NCBI GenBank assembly: GCA_001275005.1
Contig: JWZX01002719.1
Location: forward strand, 1 to 28,531
Direction of reading: 5' to 3'
Source: Chrysochromulina tobinii
Taxonomy: Eukaryota; Haptophyta; Prymnesiales; Chrysochromulinaceae
Length of the DNA: 28,531 nt
Shown: positions 1-8,458 of the stretch, piece by piece
Position numbering within the stretch: position 1 is the first letter of the stretch
Layout: every line of letters begins with the position of its first letter
Translations under genes and position numbers: made by a program
The notes under the pieces: model-generated
The model's database searches: none
What the model saw: the letters and a program-made list of their open reading frames with translations, nothing else
Told to the model about the DNA's origin: nothing

Positions 1-97
1 CCTCATCCCCCCTCGACTCGCGCCGTACCGGCTGCTCCGCTGAGCGTGACCCGCGACACGCGAAGGGAAGGGACGCGCGCGCCGCTCCTCCCCGAGT

Positions 98-1086
98 ATG
101 AGGTAGGTCGCGGGTTGTGGCAGTGGCAGCAGGTCGACTCCTCACTTGTGACCTGCTTGCTCCTTGCCGCCGCCCGCAGCTCGTGGAAGGATGTGCCCGG
201 TATCGAGGCCGGCGTCGTGACCGGCGATGTGGCGTGGGCGCTGCTCAAGCACGCGAAGGCGAATGGGTACGCGATCCCTGCGTTCAACTGCACGTCAACA
301 TCGACGTGCAACGCCGTGCTCGAGGCGGCTAAGTCGCTCGACCGTCCGATCATAATCCAGTTCTCGGAGGGTGGCGCGGCCTTCTTTGCCGGAAGGGCGC
401 TCGACAACACGCAGAAGCAGGCCTCGGTGCTCGGCGCGGTGGCGGGCGCGCACTTTGTGCGCATGGTGTCGCCCTCGTATGGCATCCCGGTGCTCTTGCA
501 CTCGGATCGCTGCGCCAAGCAGCAGCTGCCTTGGTTGGACGGAATGCTCCAGGCGGATGAGGAATTCTTCGCGATCAATGGCGAGCCGCTCTACTCTTCC
601 CACATGCTTGATTTGTCGCAGGAGAGCACCGAGGAGAACCTGCGCACTTGCGCCGAGTACCTGAAGAAGATGGCGCCCATGAAGCTCATCCTCGAGCTTG
701 AGATGGCGGTCTCGGCAGATGCACCCTCAGGAGCTGAGGCCGAGATCCAGATCGGCGAGATCCAGGCAGCCCATGAACGGCTCGCGCCGATCTCGCCAAT
801 GCTCACGATCGCCGTCAAGGCGCGCCCGGAGCTGCTGGCCTCCTTTCAGAAGCACGGCGTCGAGTCCATGAAGATGCCAGGCCCGTTGCCCTTTTTCTTC
901 GCGTGGCTCGGAGGCTCGAGCTCAACGAAGGAGGACGTCGCGCTGATGCTCGCCGGGGGCGTCGTCAAGATGCGCATGGACTTGGAGACGAGCGATGTCG
1001 CGGGCACTGACGCGCTGCGGCAGGCGGAGGAGGGCATGGTCGTGCGCGTCAAGGAATCGTGCACTGAGCTCAAGAATCTCAATTAG
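98..1086 (+). CDS. Class II fructose-bisphosphate aldolase-like protein, probably inactive
   Basis: Exons 98-102 and 180-1086; intron 103-179 (77 bp, GT-AG). The start is inferred: ATG at 98 plus two bases, then splicing at CCGCAG, gives MSSWKDVPGIEAGVVTGDVA, a natural class II aldolase N-terminus; the frame read through the intron has no ATG. Product 303 aa, against about 360 in E. coli FbaA or yeast FBA1. The barrel fold is well preserved (residues 33-120, SSHMLDL at 141-147, GGVVKM at 261-266). Active-site positions are not. In the HxDH motif the Asp stays (D111) but the zinc His is R112. The GGEED loop is replaced by ADAPSG. The GNxHG segment with the next zinc His is deleted. The FHGGSGS His is L245. 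Only the zinc Glu (E176) remains. The C-terminal part of the family is also missing. The uninterrupted frame suggests a pseudoenzyme rather than a decayed pseudogene. The family assignment is solid; lack of aldolase activity is inferred. Confidence 0.82.
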
Positions 1087-1734
1087 GAATCCTAATTAGG
1101 CCCGCAGGGAGTCGGTCGCCGAGGGGTCGCCGGAGACGGTCAGGAGAGACCCGGCATGCATGAACATGCCGGCACGGCGGCGGCGGAGGGCGAGCAAAAG
1201 AAGCGGCGCGAGGAGGGAGCGGGGGCGGCGCGCGTCGTGTCAAACGTGTGCCCAGGCGGTCGTCAGCCATCGAGAGAGAATGCACATCTCTGTCTCTCTC
1301 CGCTCCCGTCCGTCGCAGCTCGTGACAGTCTAGGTTTGTCTGTCTGACGTCTCGTCTGCACGTATGGCTCACTCCCTATCTATCTCCGTCTCTACTGTCT
1401 GTTCTGTCACGCGGCAGCCAGCACGCTGGGCCCCACCTCTGGCGTCGTTACAAGCTCGCGCTCTTCCTTGCGCTCTTCACGTCACGTGTGTCGCTTCCCC
1501 CCCGCCGCGGCTCGGCGGCCCGCGCGGGGACCTCGCCCGTCCCACCGCCGCGTGTGGGGCTTAACCCCCCGGTGTCTTTTTACCGGTCCGGTACCCCCCG
1601 GTGTCTTTTTACCGGTCCGGTACCGGTATAGTACCGGTTTTACCGGTACCGGTACGCCACATGACGCGAAACGATTTTTCGACCGTCCCGCGCGAGCTCT
1701 CCCTGATCGTCACGGTTTCCAGCAACACAGAGGC
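1087..1734. other. Intergenic region, no gene seen
   Basis: Aldolase 3' flank and probable promoter/5' UTR of the MORN gene. Reading frames here lack ATG starts and family resemblance. The only structure is the 29-bp tandem repeat at 1565-1622 followed by alternating ACCGGT/GGTACC palindromes to about 1655. Confidence 0.6.
1565..1622. repeat. Exact 29-bp tandem duplication upstream of MORN gene
   Basis: Two perfect copies (1565-1593 and 1594-1622) with the core CCCCCCGGTGTCTTT then ACCGGTCCGGTA. They are followed by overlapping ACCGGT and GGTACC palindromes. A diverged single copy of the same core lies at 3152-3183, just upstream of the CobW-like gene. Confidence 0.85.
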
Positions 1735-2775
1735 ATGCCTCCGAGTTCCTTCGTGCGATCGAAGTCACCGGCGCTGGTGGCTCCATCGAGTCCTCCACTC
1801 GCCTCTCCAAGACGTAAGGAGGCGTCGCCAAAGCCATCGGCCAAGAAGGTCGCTGCCACGACCCCCACCACGGCGTATGCTAAGGCAGCTAAAGCAGTGG
1901 AGCAGGAGGCGGTTCTTGCTGCGACGGTGTCTCAGAACAGTAACGGCAGGGACGGCGGCACCAGTGGCGATACATCGAGCAGCGGCCTGCAGCGGCCGTT
2001 GTACAGGGCAGTGGCCGAGCAGCGGTTCTCGATCCTGGCCGTTGTGATTGGGATTGTGCTCATTGTCGGGTCTGCCGCCGTCTGGCCAGCCAGCGGCGAC
2101 GTTTACGAGGGCGAGTGGAGGGCTGGTAAAAAGGAGGGGCGTGGAACACTTTGGCATGCCAACGGCGACGTTTACGAGGGCGAGTTCAAGGCTGGCAATA
2201 TGGAGGGGCACGGCACGTTCCGGTATGCGTCCGGCGACGTCTACGATGGCGAGTGGAAGGCTGGTAAGAAAGAAGGGCGTGGCAAGTACCGATTCGCCAA
2301 CGGCGCCGAGTACGTTGGCACGTGGAAGGCTGGTGAGAAAGAGGGACATGGCACGTTCCGGTCTGCCAACGGCGACGTCTACGAGGGCAAATGGAAGGCT
2401 AAGAAGCGCAACGGCGTGAGGTTGCAGACGGCAGTGGTAGCGGCGAGGCAGACGGTGGCGAGGCAGCTAGCGGCGAAGCAGGCAGCGGCGAGGCAGAGAG
2501 CGGAGAGGAAGCAGGAAGCAGCGAGGATGGAGGAGGCAAGGATGGAGGCGGCGAGGCTGGAGGCGGCGAGGCAAGAAGCGGAGAGGAAGCAGGAAGCGGA
2601 GAGGATGGAAGCAGTGAGGATGGAGGCGGCCAGGGCGAGCTGCGGAGGCATGCCCGCGGCTCTGAGCATCTCGATCACACTCTGCGAAGCGCAAGCAGTC
2701 TCCGGGGCAATCTCCCACGCGCTATCTGACGCCAAGTTCTCGCGCGCCAAGCTCTCTCGCATGCTAACGTACTAA
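1735..2775 (+). CDS. MORN-repeat protein with transmembrane anchor and coiled-coil tail
   Basis: Single-exon gene of 346 aa. The start is the first ATG in the frame; upstream codons are open but lack ATG. Residues 1-95 are Ala/Ser/Lys-rich and disordered-looking. Residues 97-118 (FSILAVVIGIVLIVGSAAVW) form one strong membrane segment. Four complete MORN repeats follow (about 120-211, pattern GDVYEGEWKAGKKEGRGTF) and then a fifth partial one (213-222). Residues 226-291 are an Arg/Glu/Ala/Met-rich helix with EAARMEEAR-type repetition, probably a coiled coil. MORN repeats typically bind membrane phospholipids or act as scaffolds, as in junctophilins and PIP5-kinases; no enzymatic domain is present here. 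Role inferred: membrane-associated scaffold. The last 55 residues are not recognised. Confidence 0.8.
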   Translation: MPPSSFVRSKSPALVAPSSPPLASPRRKEASPKPSAKKVAATTPTTAYAKAAKAVEQEAVLAATVSQNSNGRDGGTSGDTSSSGLQRPLYRAVAEQRFSILAVVIGIVLIVGSAAVWPASGDVYEGEWRAGKKEGRGTLWHANGDVYEGEFKAGNMEGHGTFRYASGDVYDGEWKAGKKEGRGKYRFANGAEYVGTWKAGEKEGHGTFRSANGDVYEGKWKAKKRNGVRLQTAVVAARQTVARQLAAKQAAARQRAERKQEAARMEEARMEAARLEAARQEAERKQEAERMEAVRMEAARASCGGMPAALSISITLCEAQAVSGAISHALSDAKFSRAKLSRMLTY

Positions 2776-3206
2776 TCAAGCACATGTGGCCGATGTGGTG
2801 GGATGCGCAACAAAGAATGGCGGTGAGGCCACATCAGAGAGGCCACACATCAAGAGCCCGTGTCCGAGCACTGAATCGCGCCCATGGAGACAAGTCCACT
2901 TCCTGAACAACAGACAATCTATTGACATGATTAAGGCTTGAATTGACTTGAGTCCATGTGGACATAAGCTCTCATAAGACATAACGGAATTTATATAATC
3001 TAACTCGTGCGTAACGGTGTCAACACACTTGAACACACTTGAACACACCGAAACACTACGTGCACGTGTGTATGAAAAGTGGTAATGAGAGATTGATTGC
3101 GATGGTGGAGGGGACCGCGTCGAATGTAAAACTGACTTACCGGTCCCGGCTCCCCCCGGTGTCTTTGTAGGATCCTACCGGTCTTGCGAGTGTTTGCGGA
3201 CTTATA
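2776..3206. other. Intergenic region, no gene seen
   Basis: Lower GC than the flanking genes, as expected for a 3' flank plus promoter. It contains a short ACACTTGA-type direct repeat (3022-3047) and the 3152-3183 element. No supported coding sequence. Confidence 0.55.
3152..3183. repeat. Diverged copy of the 1565-1622 element
   Basis: CCCCCCGGTGTCTTT is followed by a GTAGGATCCTAC palindrome and ACCGGTC. It matches the core of the 29-bp repeat at 1565-1622 and ends 24 bp before the CobW-like ATG. It could be a promoter/5' UTR element or a dispersed repeat. Confidence 0.6.
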
Positions 3207-6200
3207 ATGATGCATCTTTTTATGCGAGCGCTCACGCACCCTGGTGCGCCACCTGAGCTGCTGCCAGCAGGGCCGATCGCCCTGGAGGCCGACCCAGCTT
3301 GGACTGTTCAGCAGCTCGCGGATCAGTCCATCGTGTCGCTCTTTTTTGCACGCGGCGCGGCCGTCAAGGTCTCGCTTCTCTTCAACGCAGCGAGAGACGG
3401 TGTGCTGCAGCTTTCGGCCACGGTCGGCGAGAGCTTCGCCGCCGGTGACACCGTGCTCGTTCTGGGCGATGCTGTTGCCACGGTGCGGATGCCGAGCACG
3501 TGCCGCGCTAGCGAGGGCCACGGCGACGGCCACTGCGAGCGCACGCGCGGCAAGATCCCGATCACGGTGCTCACGGGCTTTCTCGGCGCGGGCAAGACAA
3601 CGCTTCTCAACCACCTGCTGCACCAGCAGCAAGACAAGAGAATCGCGGTCATTGAAAACGAGTTTGGCGCCGTGCCCATCGACGCCGACCTCATCTCGAC
3701 CAGGCTGAGCGCGGCAGAGCAGGCGCGCCCTCTGATGGCCTCTGATGGCCTCTGATGGCCTCTGATGGCCTCTGATGACCTCTGATGGCCTCTGATGGCC
3801 TCTGATGGCCCCTGATGGCCTCTGATGGCCTCTGATGGCCTCTGATGGCCTCTGATGACCTCTGATGGCCTCTGATGGCCTCTGATGGCCCCTGATGGCT
3901 TCTGATGGCCGCTGATGGCTTCTGATGACCTCTGATGGCCCCTGATGGGCTCTGATGACCTCTGATGGCGAGTTGGTGCAGGTGATCGTCATGGAGAACG
4001 GGTGCATGTGCTGCTCGGTGCGCGGCGACATTCTAGGCGCGTTCGCGTCCATCTTCGCCGCAGTCGAGGCAGGCCATCGCCTTGACGGCGTGCTCATCGA
4101 GACTACAGGTATGGACCAACCCAGCGCAGCTTGTATGGCCGACCTTCTGATGACCTCTGATTGCGTCCCTCATCAGGTATGGACCAACCCAGCGCAGCTT
4201 GGCTCGGAATGGACTCGGACATGGACTGGACTGCTGGATGGACCTTGATGGTTCCTCACGCCTTCGCATCGCAGGTATGGCCGACCCGTTGCCGATCATC
4301 CGCACGCTGTGCAACACTCCGCAGATCGCGCGCGTCTTCGGCCTCAACGGCATCGTGACGCTCGTCGATGCCAAGAACGCCCTCCACCGGCTGAGGGAGG
4401 TGGACGAGAGTGACGTGGAAAGGGAGGAGGCCGAGGAGGCCGCTGCACTCGCGGGCACCGGGCCGTTGCCACCCGATGAAGCCTTCCAGCAAATCATGTT
4501 TGCCGATCGCGTCGTGCTGAGCAAGGTCGACTTGGTCGACACGGCCACCGCCATCGAGGTGCGATCTCGGATGGATCTCGGATGGATCTCGGATGGATCT
4601 CGGATGGATCTCGGATGGATCTCGGATGGATTTGCTGGGCACTGATGGGTACTGATGGGCACTGATGGGCACTGATTGGATTTTTTGGTCACTGATGGCC
4701 TCTGATGAGGGCGCTGATAACCACGGATGGGTTGCCTCCGCAGGTGTGGCATCGGATCCGCGCGATCAATGGGCGCGCGGATGTGGTACCGTGCGTGCGA
4801 GGCCAGCTCGCGGCTTGCACGCTCGTCGACGTGGGCGGCTTCGAGCTAGCCAAGATACACGCCGAGATACACGCCGAGATACACGCCGAGATCGGCGTCC
4901 AAGGCGGCAGCAGGAGCGAGCATGCACATGCCGATGCCGACGTGAACATGGACCATCGAGATGGTGTGAACATGGACCATCGAGATGGTGTGAACATGGA
5001 CCATCGAGATGGTGTGAACATGGACCATCGAGATGGTGTGAACATGGACCATCGAGATGGTGTGAACATGGACCATCGAGATGGTGGCACAGGCCACGAG
5101 CACGGCGCACAGCACGGCGCCCAGAATGGCCACGACGCCCATGACATCGCTACCCTCGCTCACGTCCATGACCACGCAGCGGCGGCGATGGCGGCGAAGC
5201 ATCACCACAATCGACACGTCGGTACGTCGAATGCCAGTGTGTGGTTCTCTGTTTCGCCTCTGACAGCCACTGAGGGCCACGCTCATCAGCCTCTGATGGC
5301 CACGCTCATCAGGGACCTTTTCGATCATTCGGGAGGGCATGGCGCTCGATCCGTTGCGTTTCGCGCATTGGATGCGACAAGTACGCTGCGTGCCATGGAT
5401 TGTCGAGGAGGGTCGTTGATTGCGTCTGATTGCACCTGATGGCCTCCCTCCTCAGTTGGAGGGTCGTTGATTGCGTCTGAGTGCCCTCCTAATCACTCAT
5501 CACTCACCCGAACCCGAACCCGAACCCGAACAGCTCGCGACCGCGAGGCGTGAGGACGTGGGGACGCTCTACCGTGCCAAGGGGATCTGCGCTGTGGTTG
5601 GCTCGTCTCATCGTCTCGTCTTCCACGCAGTCGCTGATGTGATGGAGAAGATGTTTCTGGGGCCTTGGCCAGATGGCGTGCGGCCGAGCATCAAGATGGT
5701 CTTCATCGGCAAGCGGCTGAAACGGCTGTGGTTCGTGGAGGGGCTTGAGGCTTGCCTTGTGCCGCTCAGGCCGCTGCTGCGCGCGCCGACGGCCACCACC
5801 GCCGCTGTCACCGCGACTACCACCGTCGCCGCTACCGCCGCCATCAATGCGCCCACGACGGAGCCATCGCTCGGCAGCGGCAGCGGCAGCGGCAGCGGCA
5901 GCGGCAGCGGCAGCGGCAGCGGCAGCGGCAGCGGCAGCGGCTTCATGCGCCCACTATGGCGCCTTCTTGCGGCGCCCCCCGAGGTGCTCGTCCACCTGTT
6001 GGGAGGCCTCCCTTCCAAATCGGTCGCGGCGTTTGCATGCACGTGCACGCGCGCGGCCGACGCACTGCTGAGCGATGAGGGGGCCCACGCCTTCCTAACG
6101 GCCGCCGCCCAGATCGCATCTCGCGGGCCGTCCAGATGCAATCTCGTCGGCTTCCACTCGAAGGAAGACCCAACCAGTGAGCGTCTCCATCTGCATACGC

Positions 6201-7337
6201 TTCTGCCGCTGCGTGCCATCGGAACGTACGCACACGCCGTGTCGTACGCGCGCGTCGAGCTCGTTCCGTACCCCGGGCTGCGCTTCAGCGACGTGTCCGA
6301 GCTCGAGGCGTCGGCGATCACTTGGCTCGATCTCGCGAAGCTCGAGGGCCGAGATCGCGATCTCACGAAGCTCGAGGGCCGAGATCGCGATCTCGCGAAG
6401 CTCGAGGGTCGAGATCGCGATCTCGCGAAGCTCGAGGGCCGAGATCGCGAGCTCGCAAAGCTCGAACGCGCGGGCGGCGAGAGCGGCAGCCCTCATGGCG
6501 GAGGTGGCGCAGGAGGAGGCGGCGGTGGCGCAGGAGGAGGCGGCGGTGCTGGAGGAGGCGGCGGTGGTGCTGGAGGAGGCGGCGGTGGTGCTGGAGGAGG
6601 CGGCGGTGGTGCTGGCGACGCGTCGCACTTTATTGTCGACTTCACGTGGCGCCACGAGACGATCGAGCAGTTCCTCAGCGCCGGCCCGTCTGCCTCGACG
6701 AAATCGGCGGTTTCGTCCATCGACGTGTATAACCCAAATTTGGACGAGTGGGACAAGCTCAAGTTTCGTCTCATGTTCTGGCCGGCCGACCAGTCCTCAG
6801 CGACCGAGATCGATCCGAGATCGGACGCGCCGTTGCGATCGGCGCCGTCGCAAGCGCCATCGTCGAGGCCTACGCAGCCCACGACGACGCAGCCGATGGA
6901 CGTTGACATCGGCGGCGGAAGCAAGGCAGCAGCAGCGGCGGCGGCAGACCATCCACCGCGGTCACTCCCGCCCGCGCCCCAGCCGACAGCACTCGCACCG
7001 CTGCCCAGCCATCGAATGGTGCTGCAGCTCGTCAGTGGGAAGGCCTGCACGCAGGTGTACATGCTCTCGTTCCATACGGTCGAACCCACGTTCCAAGTGC
7101 ACGTGCAGGTGCCCGACCATCGCATCCCGATCTACCAGTCGCGAGATTGCCTCTGATTGCCTCCCTCGTTGCATGCAGGTGCCCGACCATCGCATCCCGA
7201 TCTACCAGTCGCGAGAGACCTTTCATCGGTACCATCCGCTCATGGCAAGCCTGCGACTCAAGGCGCGCGTGCGGGTGCTCGTGCGCGCCAAACCGGATGG
7301 GAGTGGGCCGCTCGGCGACATGTGCGGATGCTGCTGA
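3207..7337 (+). CDS. CobW/ZNG1-type G3E GTPase metallochaperone fused to an F-box-like domain
   Basis: Seven exons: 3207-3722, 3982-4108, 4275-4558, 4744-5221, 5313-5380, 5534-7108, 7179-7337. All junctions keep frame, giving 1068 aa. Intron 1 uses a probable GC donor; the others are GT-AG. GTPase domain: Walker [10 protein letters not shown] at 124-132, NEFG 151-154, metal motif GCMCC 179-183, ETTGMADP from 212, SKVD 297-300. A His-rich insert (about 376-468) precedes the CobW C-terminal domain (about 470-565, with [11 protein letters not shown] and [10 protein letters not shown]). Without any stop the frame continues through an Ala/Thr linker, a (Gly-Ser)11 tract (605-627) and an F-box-like helix set (633-675, [18 protein letters not shown]). 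Then come LEGRDRD repeats, a poly-Gly tract and an unrecognised C-terminus. Known family role: GTP-dependent zinc/cobalt delivery to client enzymes. The fusion suggests, by inference, coupling to SCF ubiquitin ligases. The about 115 residues before Walker A are longer than usual. Confidence 0.85.
3723..3981 (+). repeat. CobW intron 1: 10-bp minisatellite, GC-AG borders
   Basis: About 24 copies of a 10-bp unit, consensus CCTCTGATGG with TGACC and CCCTG variants, fill 3730-3968. The exon ends GAGCAG and the intron begins GC; no usable GT lies near. The acceptor is GTGCAG at 3976-3981. Joining gives STRLSAAEQ then [11 protein letters not shown], matching CobW spacing between NEFG and CxCC. Confidence 0.8.
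4109..4274 (+). repeat. CobW intron 2 with CAGGTATGG at both borders
   Basis: The nonamer CAGGTATGG spans both splice junctions (4106-4114 and 4272-4280). A longer segment starting CAGGTATGGACCAACCCAGC and running about 27 bp occurs twice inside (from 4106 and from 4174). Between the copies lies a CTGATGACCTCTGATTGCG-type sequence ending in CCCTCATCAG. Confidence 0.8.
4559..4743 (+). repeat. CobW intron 3: 11-bp and 10-bp tandem repeats
   Basis: Five copies of an 11-bp unit (ATCTCGGATGG) from 4564, then about five copies of a 10-bp unit (GGGCACTGAT), and an acceptor at CCGCAG 4743. Splicing joins DTATAIE to [12 protein letters not shown], the expected CobW order. Confidence 0.8.
4942..5085 (+). 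repeat. Coding minisatellite: six copies of VNMDHRDG
   Basis: Six 24-bp units encode VNMDHRDG (residues 376-423 of the CobW-like protein), nearly identical at DNA level. Upstream is a 12-bp triplet repeat (HAEI x3). Downstream is a further His-rich stretch ending KHHHNRH. His/Asp-rich loops at this place are common in CobW proteins and are thought to bind metal. Confidence 0.9.
5222..5312 (+). repeat. CobW intron 4 with duplicated GGCCACGCTCATCAG
   Basis: A 91-bp GT-AG intron. The acceptor sequence GGCCACGCTCATCAG is present twice (ending 5289 and 5312), separated by a CCTCTGATG unit. Joining gives RHVG then [16 protein letters not shown], the start of the CobW C-terminal domain. Confidence 0.75.
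5381..5533 (+). repeat. CobW intron 5 with 23-bp internal duplication
   Basis: The segment GGAGGGTCGTTGATTGCGTC plus TGA occurs at 5406-5428 and again at 5458-5480. CTGATTGC units lie between the copies and a (CGAACC)n run precedes the acceptor. Splicing joins FAHWMRQ to [17 protein letters not shown]. Confidence 0.75.
5873..5941 (+). repeat. Coding (GGCAGC)n microsatellite, Gly-Ser linker
   Basis: Eleven and a half GGCAGC units encode a (Gly-Ser)11-Gly linker between the CobW C-terminal domain and the F-box-like domain. The hexamer keeps the frame whatever the copy number, so the fusion survives length change. Confidence 0.9.
6332..6614 (+). repeat. Coding minisatellites: [10 protein letters not shown] x4 and poly-Gly/Ala
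   Basis: Four 30-bp units (6332-6451) encode [10 protein letters not shown] with one Thr variant, followed by a degenerate fifth. From about 6494 to 6614 GGAGGAGGCGGCGGTG-type units encode a Gly/Ala-rich tract. Both lie in exon 6 of the CobW-F-box gene. Confidence 0.85.
7105..7216 (+). repeat. CobW intron 6: 42-bp direct repeat creates the intron
   Basis: The segment beginning GCAGGTGCCCGACCATCGCA is 42 bp long and identical at 7105-7146 and 7175-7216, an offset of 70 bp. The intron (7109-7178) is exactly 70 bp, with GT and AG provided by the two CAGGTG copies. Only 28 bp separates the copies, and it contains a CTCTGATTGCCTC unit. Confidence 0.9.
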
Positions 7338-7747
7338 CGTGGAGACGGGTCCTCATCACGCCTTTCAGTCGTCAGTCGTCGAAGACTAGTGTAGAACAGC
7401 ACAGCTACAGCAGTCAGCACAGCTCAAAATAGCGCGATCAACCTTCACTCGCCGAGATCAAGAGAGGTGCTAGTGATGTGCGGGGTCGAAGGTGCGGAGT
7501 ACGGGTTTACAGCGGATATTCGTGTGGCGCGGGACGATTATTACCGGTGCGCGGTTTCGCTGCCGGACGCTCCGGGCGCTGGGGCCGCCGCCCGGGGGCG
7601 GCCGGGCCGGGTGCGCGGCTGCGATATTTGCGGGCGCGGCCCGTCCCAGCGGGTGCCCGCCGGTCGCCGCGGCCGCGGCGGAGAACCTCTTGACCTAGCG
7701 ATATAGAATATATAGTTGATTACAAACGTGCACACAGACTGCGCACG
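7338..7747. other. Convergent intergenic region, GC-rich
   Basis: It lies between the ends of the CobW-F-box gene (+) and a small gene on the other strand. A G/C-rich stretch at 7560-7685 leaves several frames open by composition alone and can form a hairpin around 7579-7605. No supported gene. Confidence 0.55.
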
Positions 7748-8302
7748 TCAGAAATTTAGCAGGTCTTCGGCCGACGGCGCAAACGGGCAGGTCGTGTCCG
7801 GTATGAAGTAGCAATTCTTATAGAGCTTGACCAGCTGCTGCGCAAACACAAGGAGGGCGGCGAGCACGCCGCCGGCATAGATGGCCTCGGCAGCGCCGTA
7901 GTCTGTCTGGACCAGGTCCTTGAAACGGCGGAGGAACTCAGGCTCGTCGAGGCCACGGTCGCGCGATGGATCTATGACTGGCCTGTCGAGCATCTCATTC
8001 AACCGTCGTCCCAAGGATGATGGCTCGTCATCCTCTGCTGTTAGGCGGCAGCGGCGCGCACGACCATGGCTCTGCGTCGCAAGTCGGTGCGTCACAGCGG
8101 ACATCGAGATGGCGGCGTCGCACGTGGGGATAGGCGATGGTGCAAGCGTAGATGCTCTCATCGCCAGCCAGCCACGATGTTGCTGCGTCGTCGCCACCTG
8201 GCGCATCTCCGCTAAGGCGTTGAGGCCGTTGATACAGCTTGTCGCCCTCCGTGTCGTCCACGGGACGAGTGCCGAGAGCACGACGTGCAGGATGGCGAGC
8301 AT
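7748..8302 (-). CDS. Hypothetical protein with signal-like N-terminus and one C-terminal membrane helix
   Basis: The 184-aa frame starts at the ATG whose complement is 8300-8302; the 12 upstream codons begin with GTG. Residues 1-16 (MLAILHVVLSALVPWT) resemble a signal peptide. The middle (about 30-85) is poorly structured and could hide an intron, because a CAG/GTGGCG donor and a CGACGCAG acceptor lie in this stretch. The C-terminal half looks most protein-like: an acidic/basic helix (LNEMLDRPVIDPSRDRGLDE), then a hydrophobic segment (about 138-156, AIYAGGVLAALLVFAQQLV) and a short tail with two Cys. I do not recognise the family. Possibly an organelle membrane protein. It diverges from the GDPD-like gene, 156 bp away. 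Confidence 0.55.
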   Translation of the reverse strand: MLAILHVVLSALVPWTTRRATSCINGLNALAEMRQVATTQQHRGWLAMRASTLAPSPIPTCDAAISMSAVTHRLATQSHGRARRCRLTAEDDEPSSLGRRLNEMLDRPVIDPSRDRGLDEPEFLRRFKDLVQTDYGAAEAIYAGGVLAALLVFAQQLVKLYKNCYFIPDTTCPFAPSAEDLLNF

Positions 8303-8458
8303 GGTGTGAACACACGAAAAAACACGCGAGACAAACACACGTAGATAAAGTGCTTAGGGTCCCACATTGCTCTTGTCATTGCATTGACGGGCGGACCAGG
8401 CCTCTCGTTGCTCGAGGGGGCGCTCGAAGAAACTCGACACAGGCGCGAAGCGTACGAC
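8303..8458. promoter_or_regulatory. Divergent promoter region, 156 bp
   Basis: It separates the starts of two divergent genes (7748-8302 minus, 8459-9337 plus), so it must hold both promoters unless 5' exons exist. No TATA-like box stands out; an ACACAC-rich tract is present at about 8309-8340. Confidence 0.4.

Noticed and set aside
3000-4097. 365-codon open frame on the minus strand with [10 protein letters not shown]-type repeats
   Set aside because: It is the antisense of CobW intron 1 and exon 1; the 10-bp array without stops on this strand produces the repeats.
4689-5147. Minus-strand frames with HHLDGPCS or FTPSRWSM repeats
   Set aside because: Antisense shadows of the coding VNMDHRDG minisatellite; the plus strand has clear CobW motifs.
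6177-7337. Long Arg/Ser-rich plus-strand frame
   Set aside because: Only the part from 7179 is real (CobW exon 7). The rest overlaps exon 6 in another frame and has low-complexity composition.
7467-7706. Several overlapping small frames in GC-rich DNA
   Set aside because: All are open because of composition; no motif, no conserved-looking sequence.
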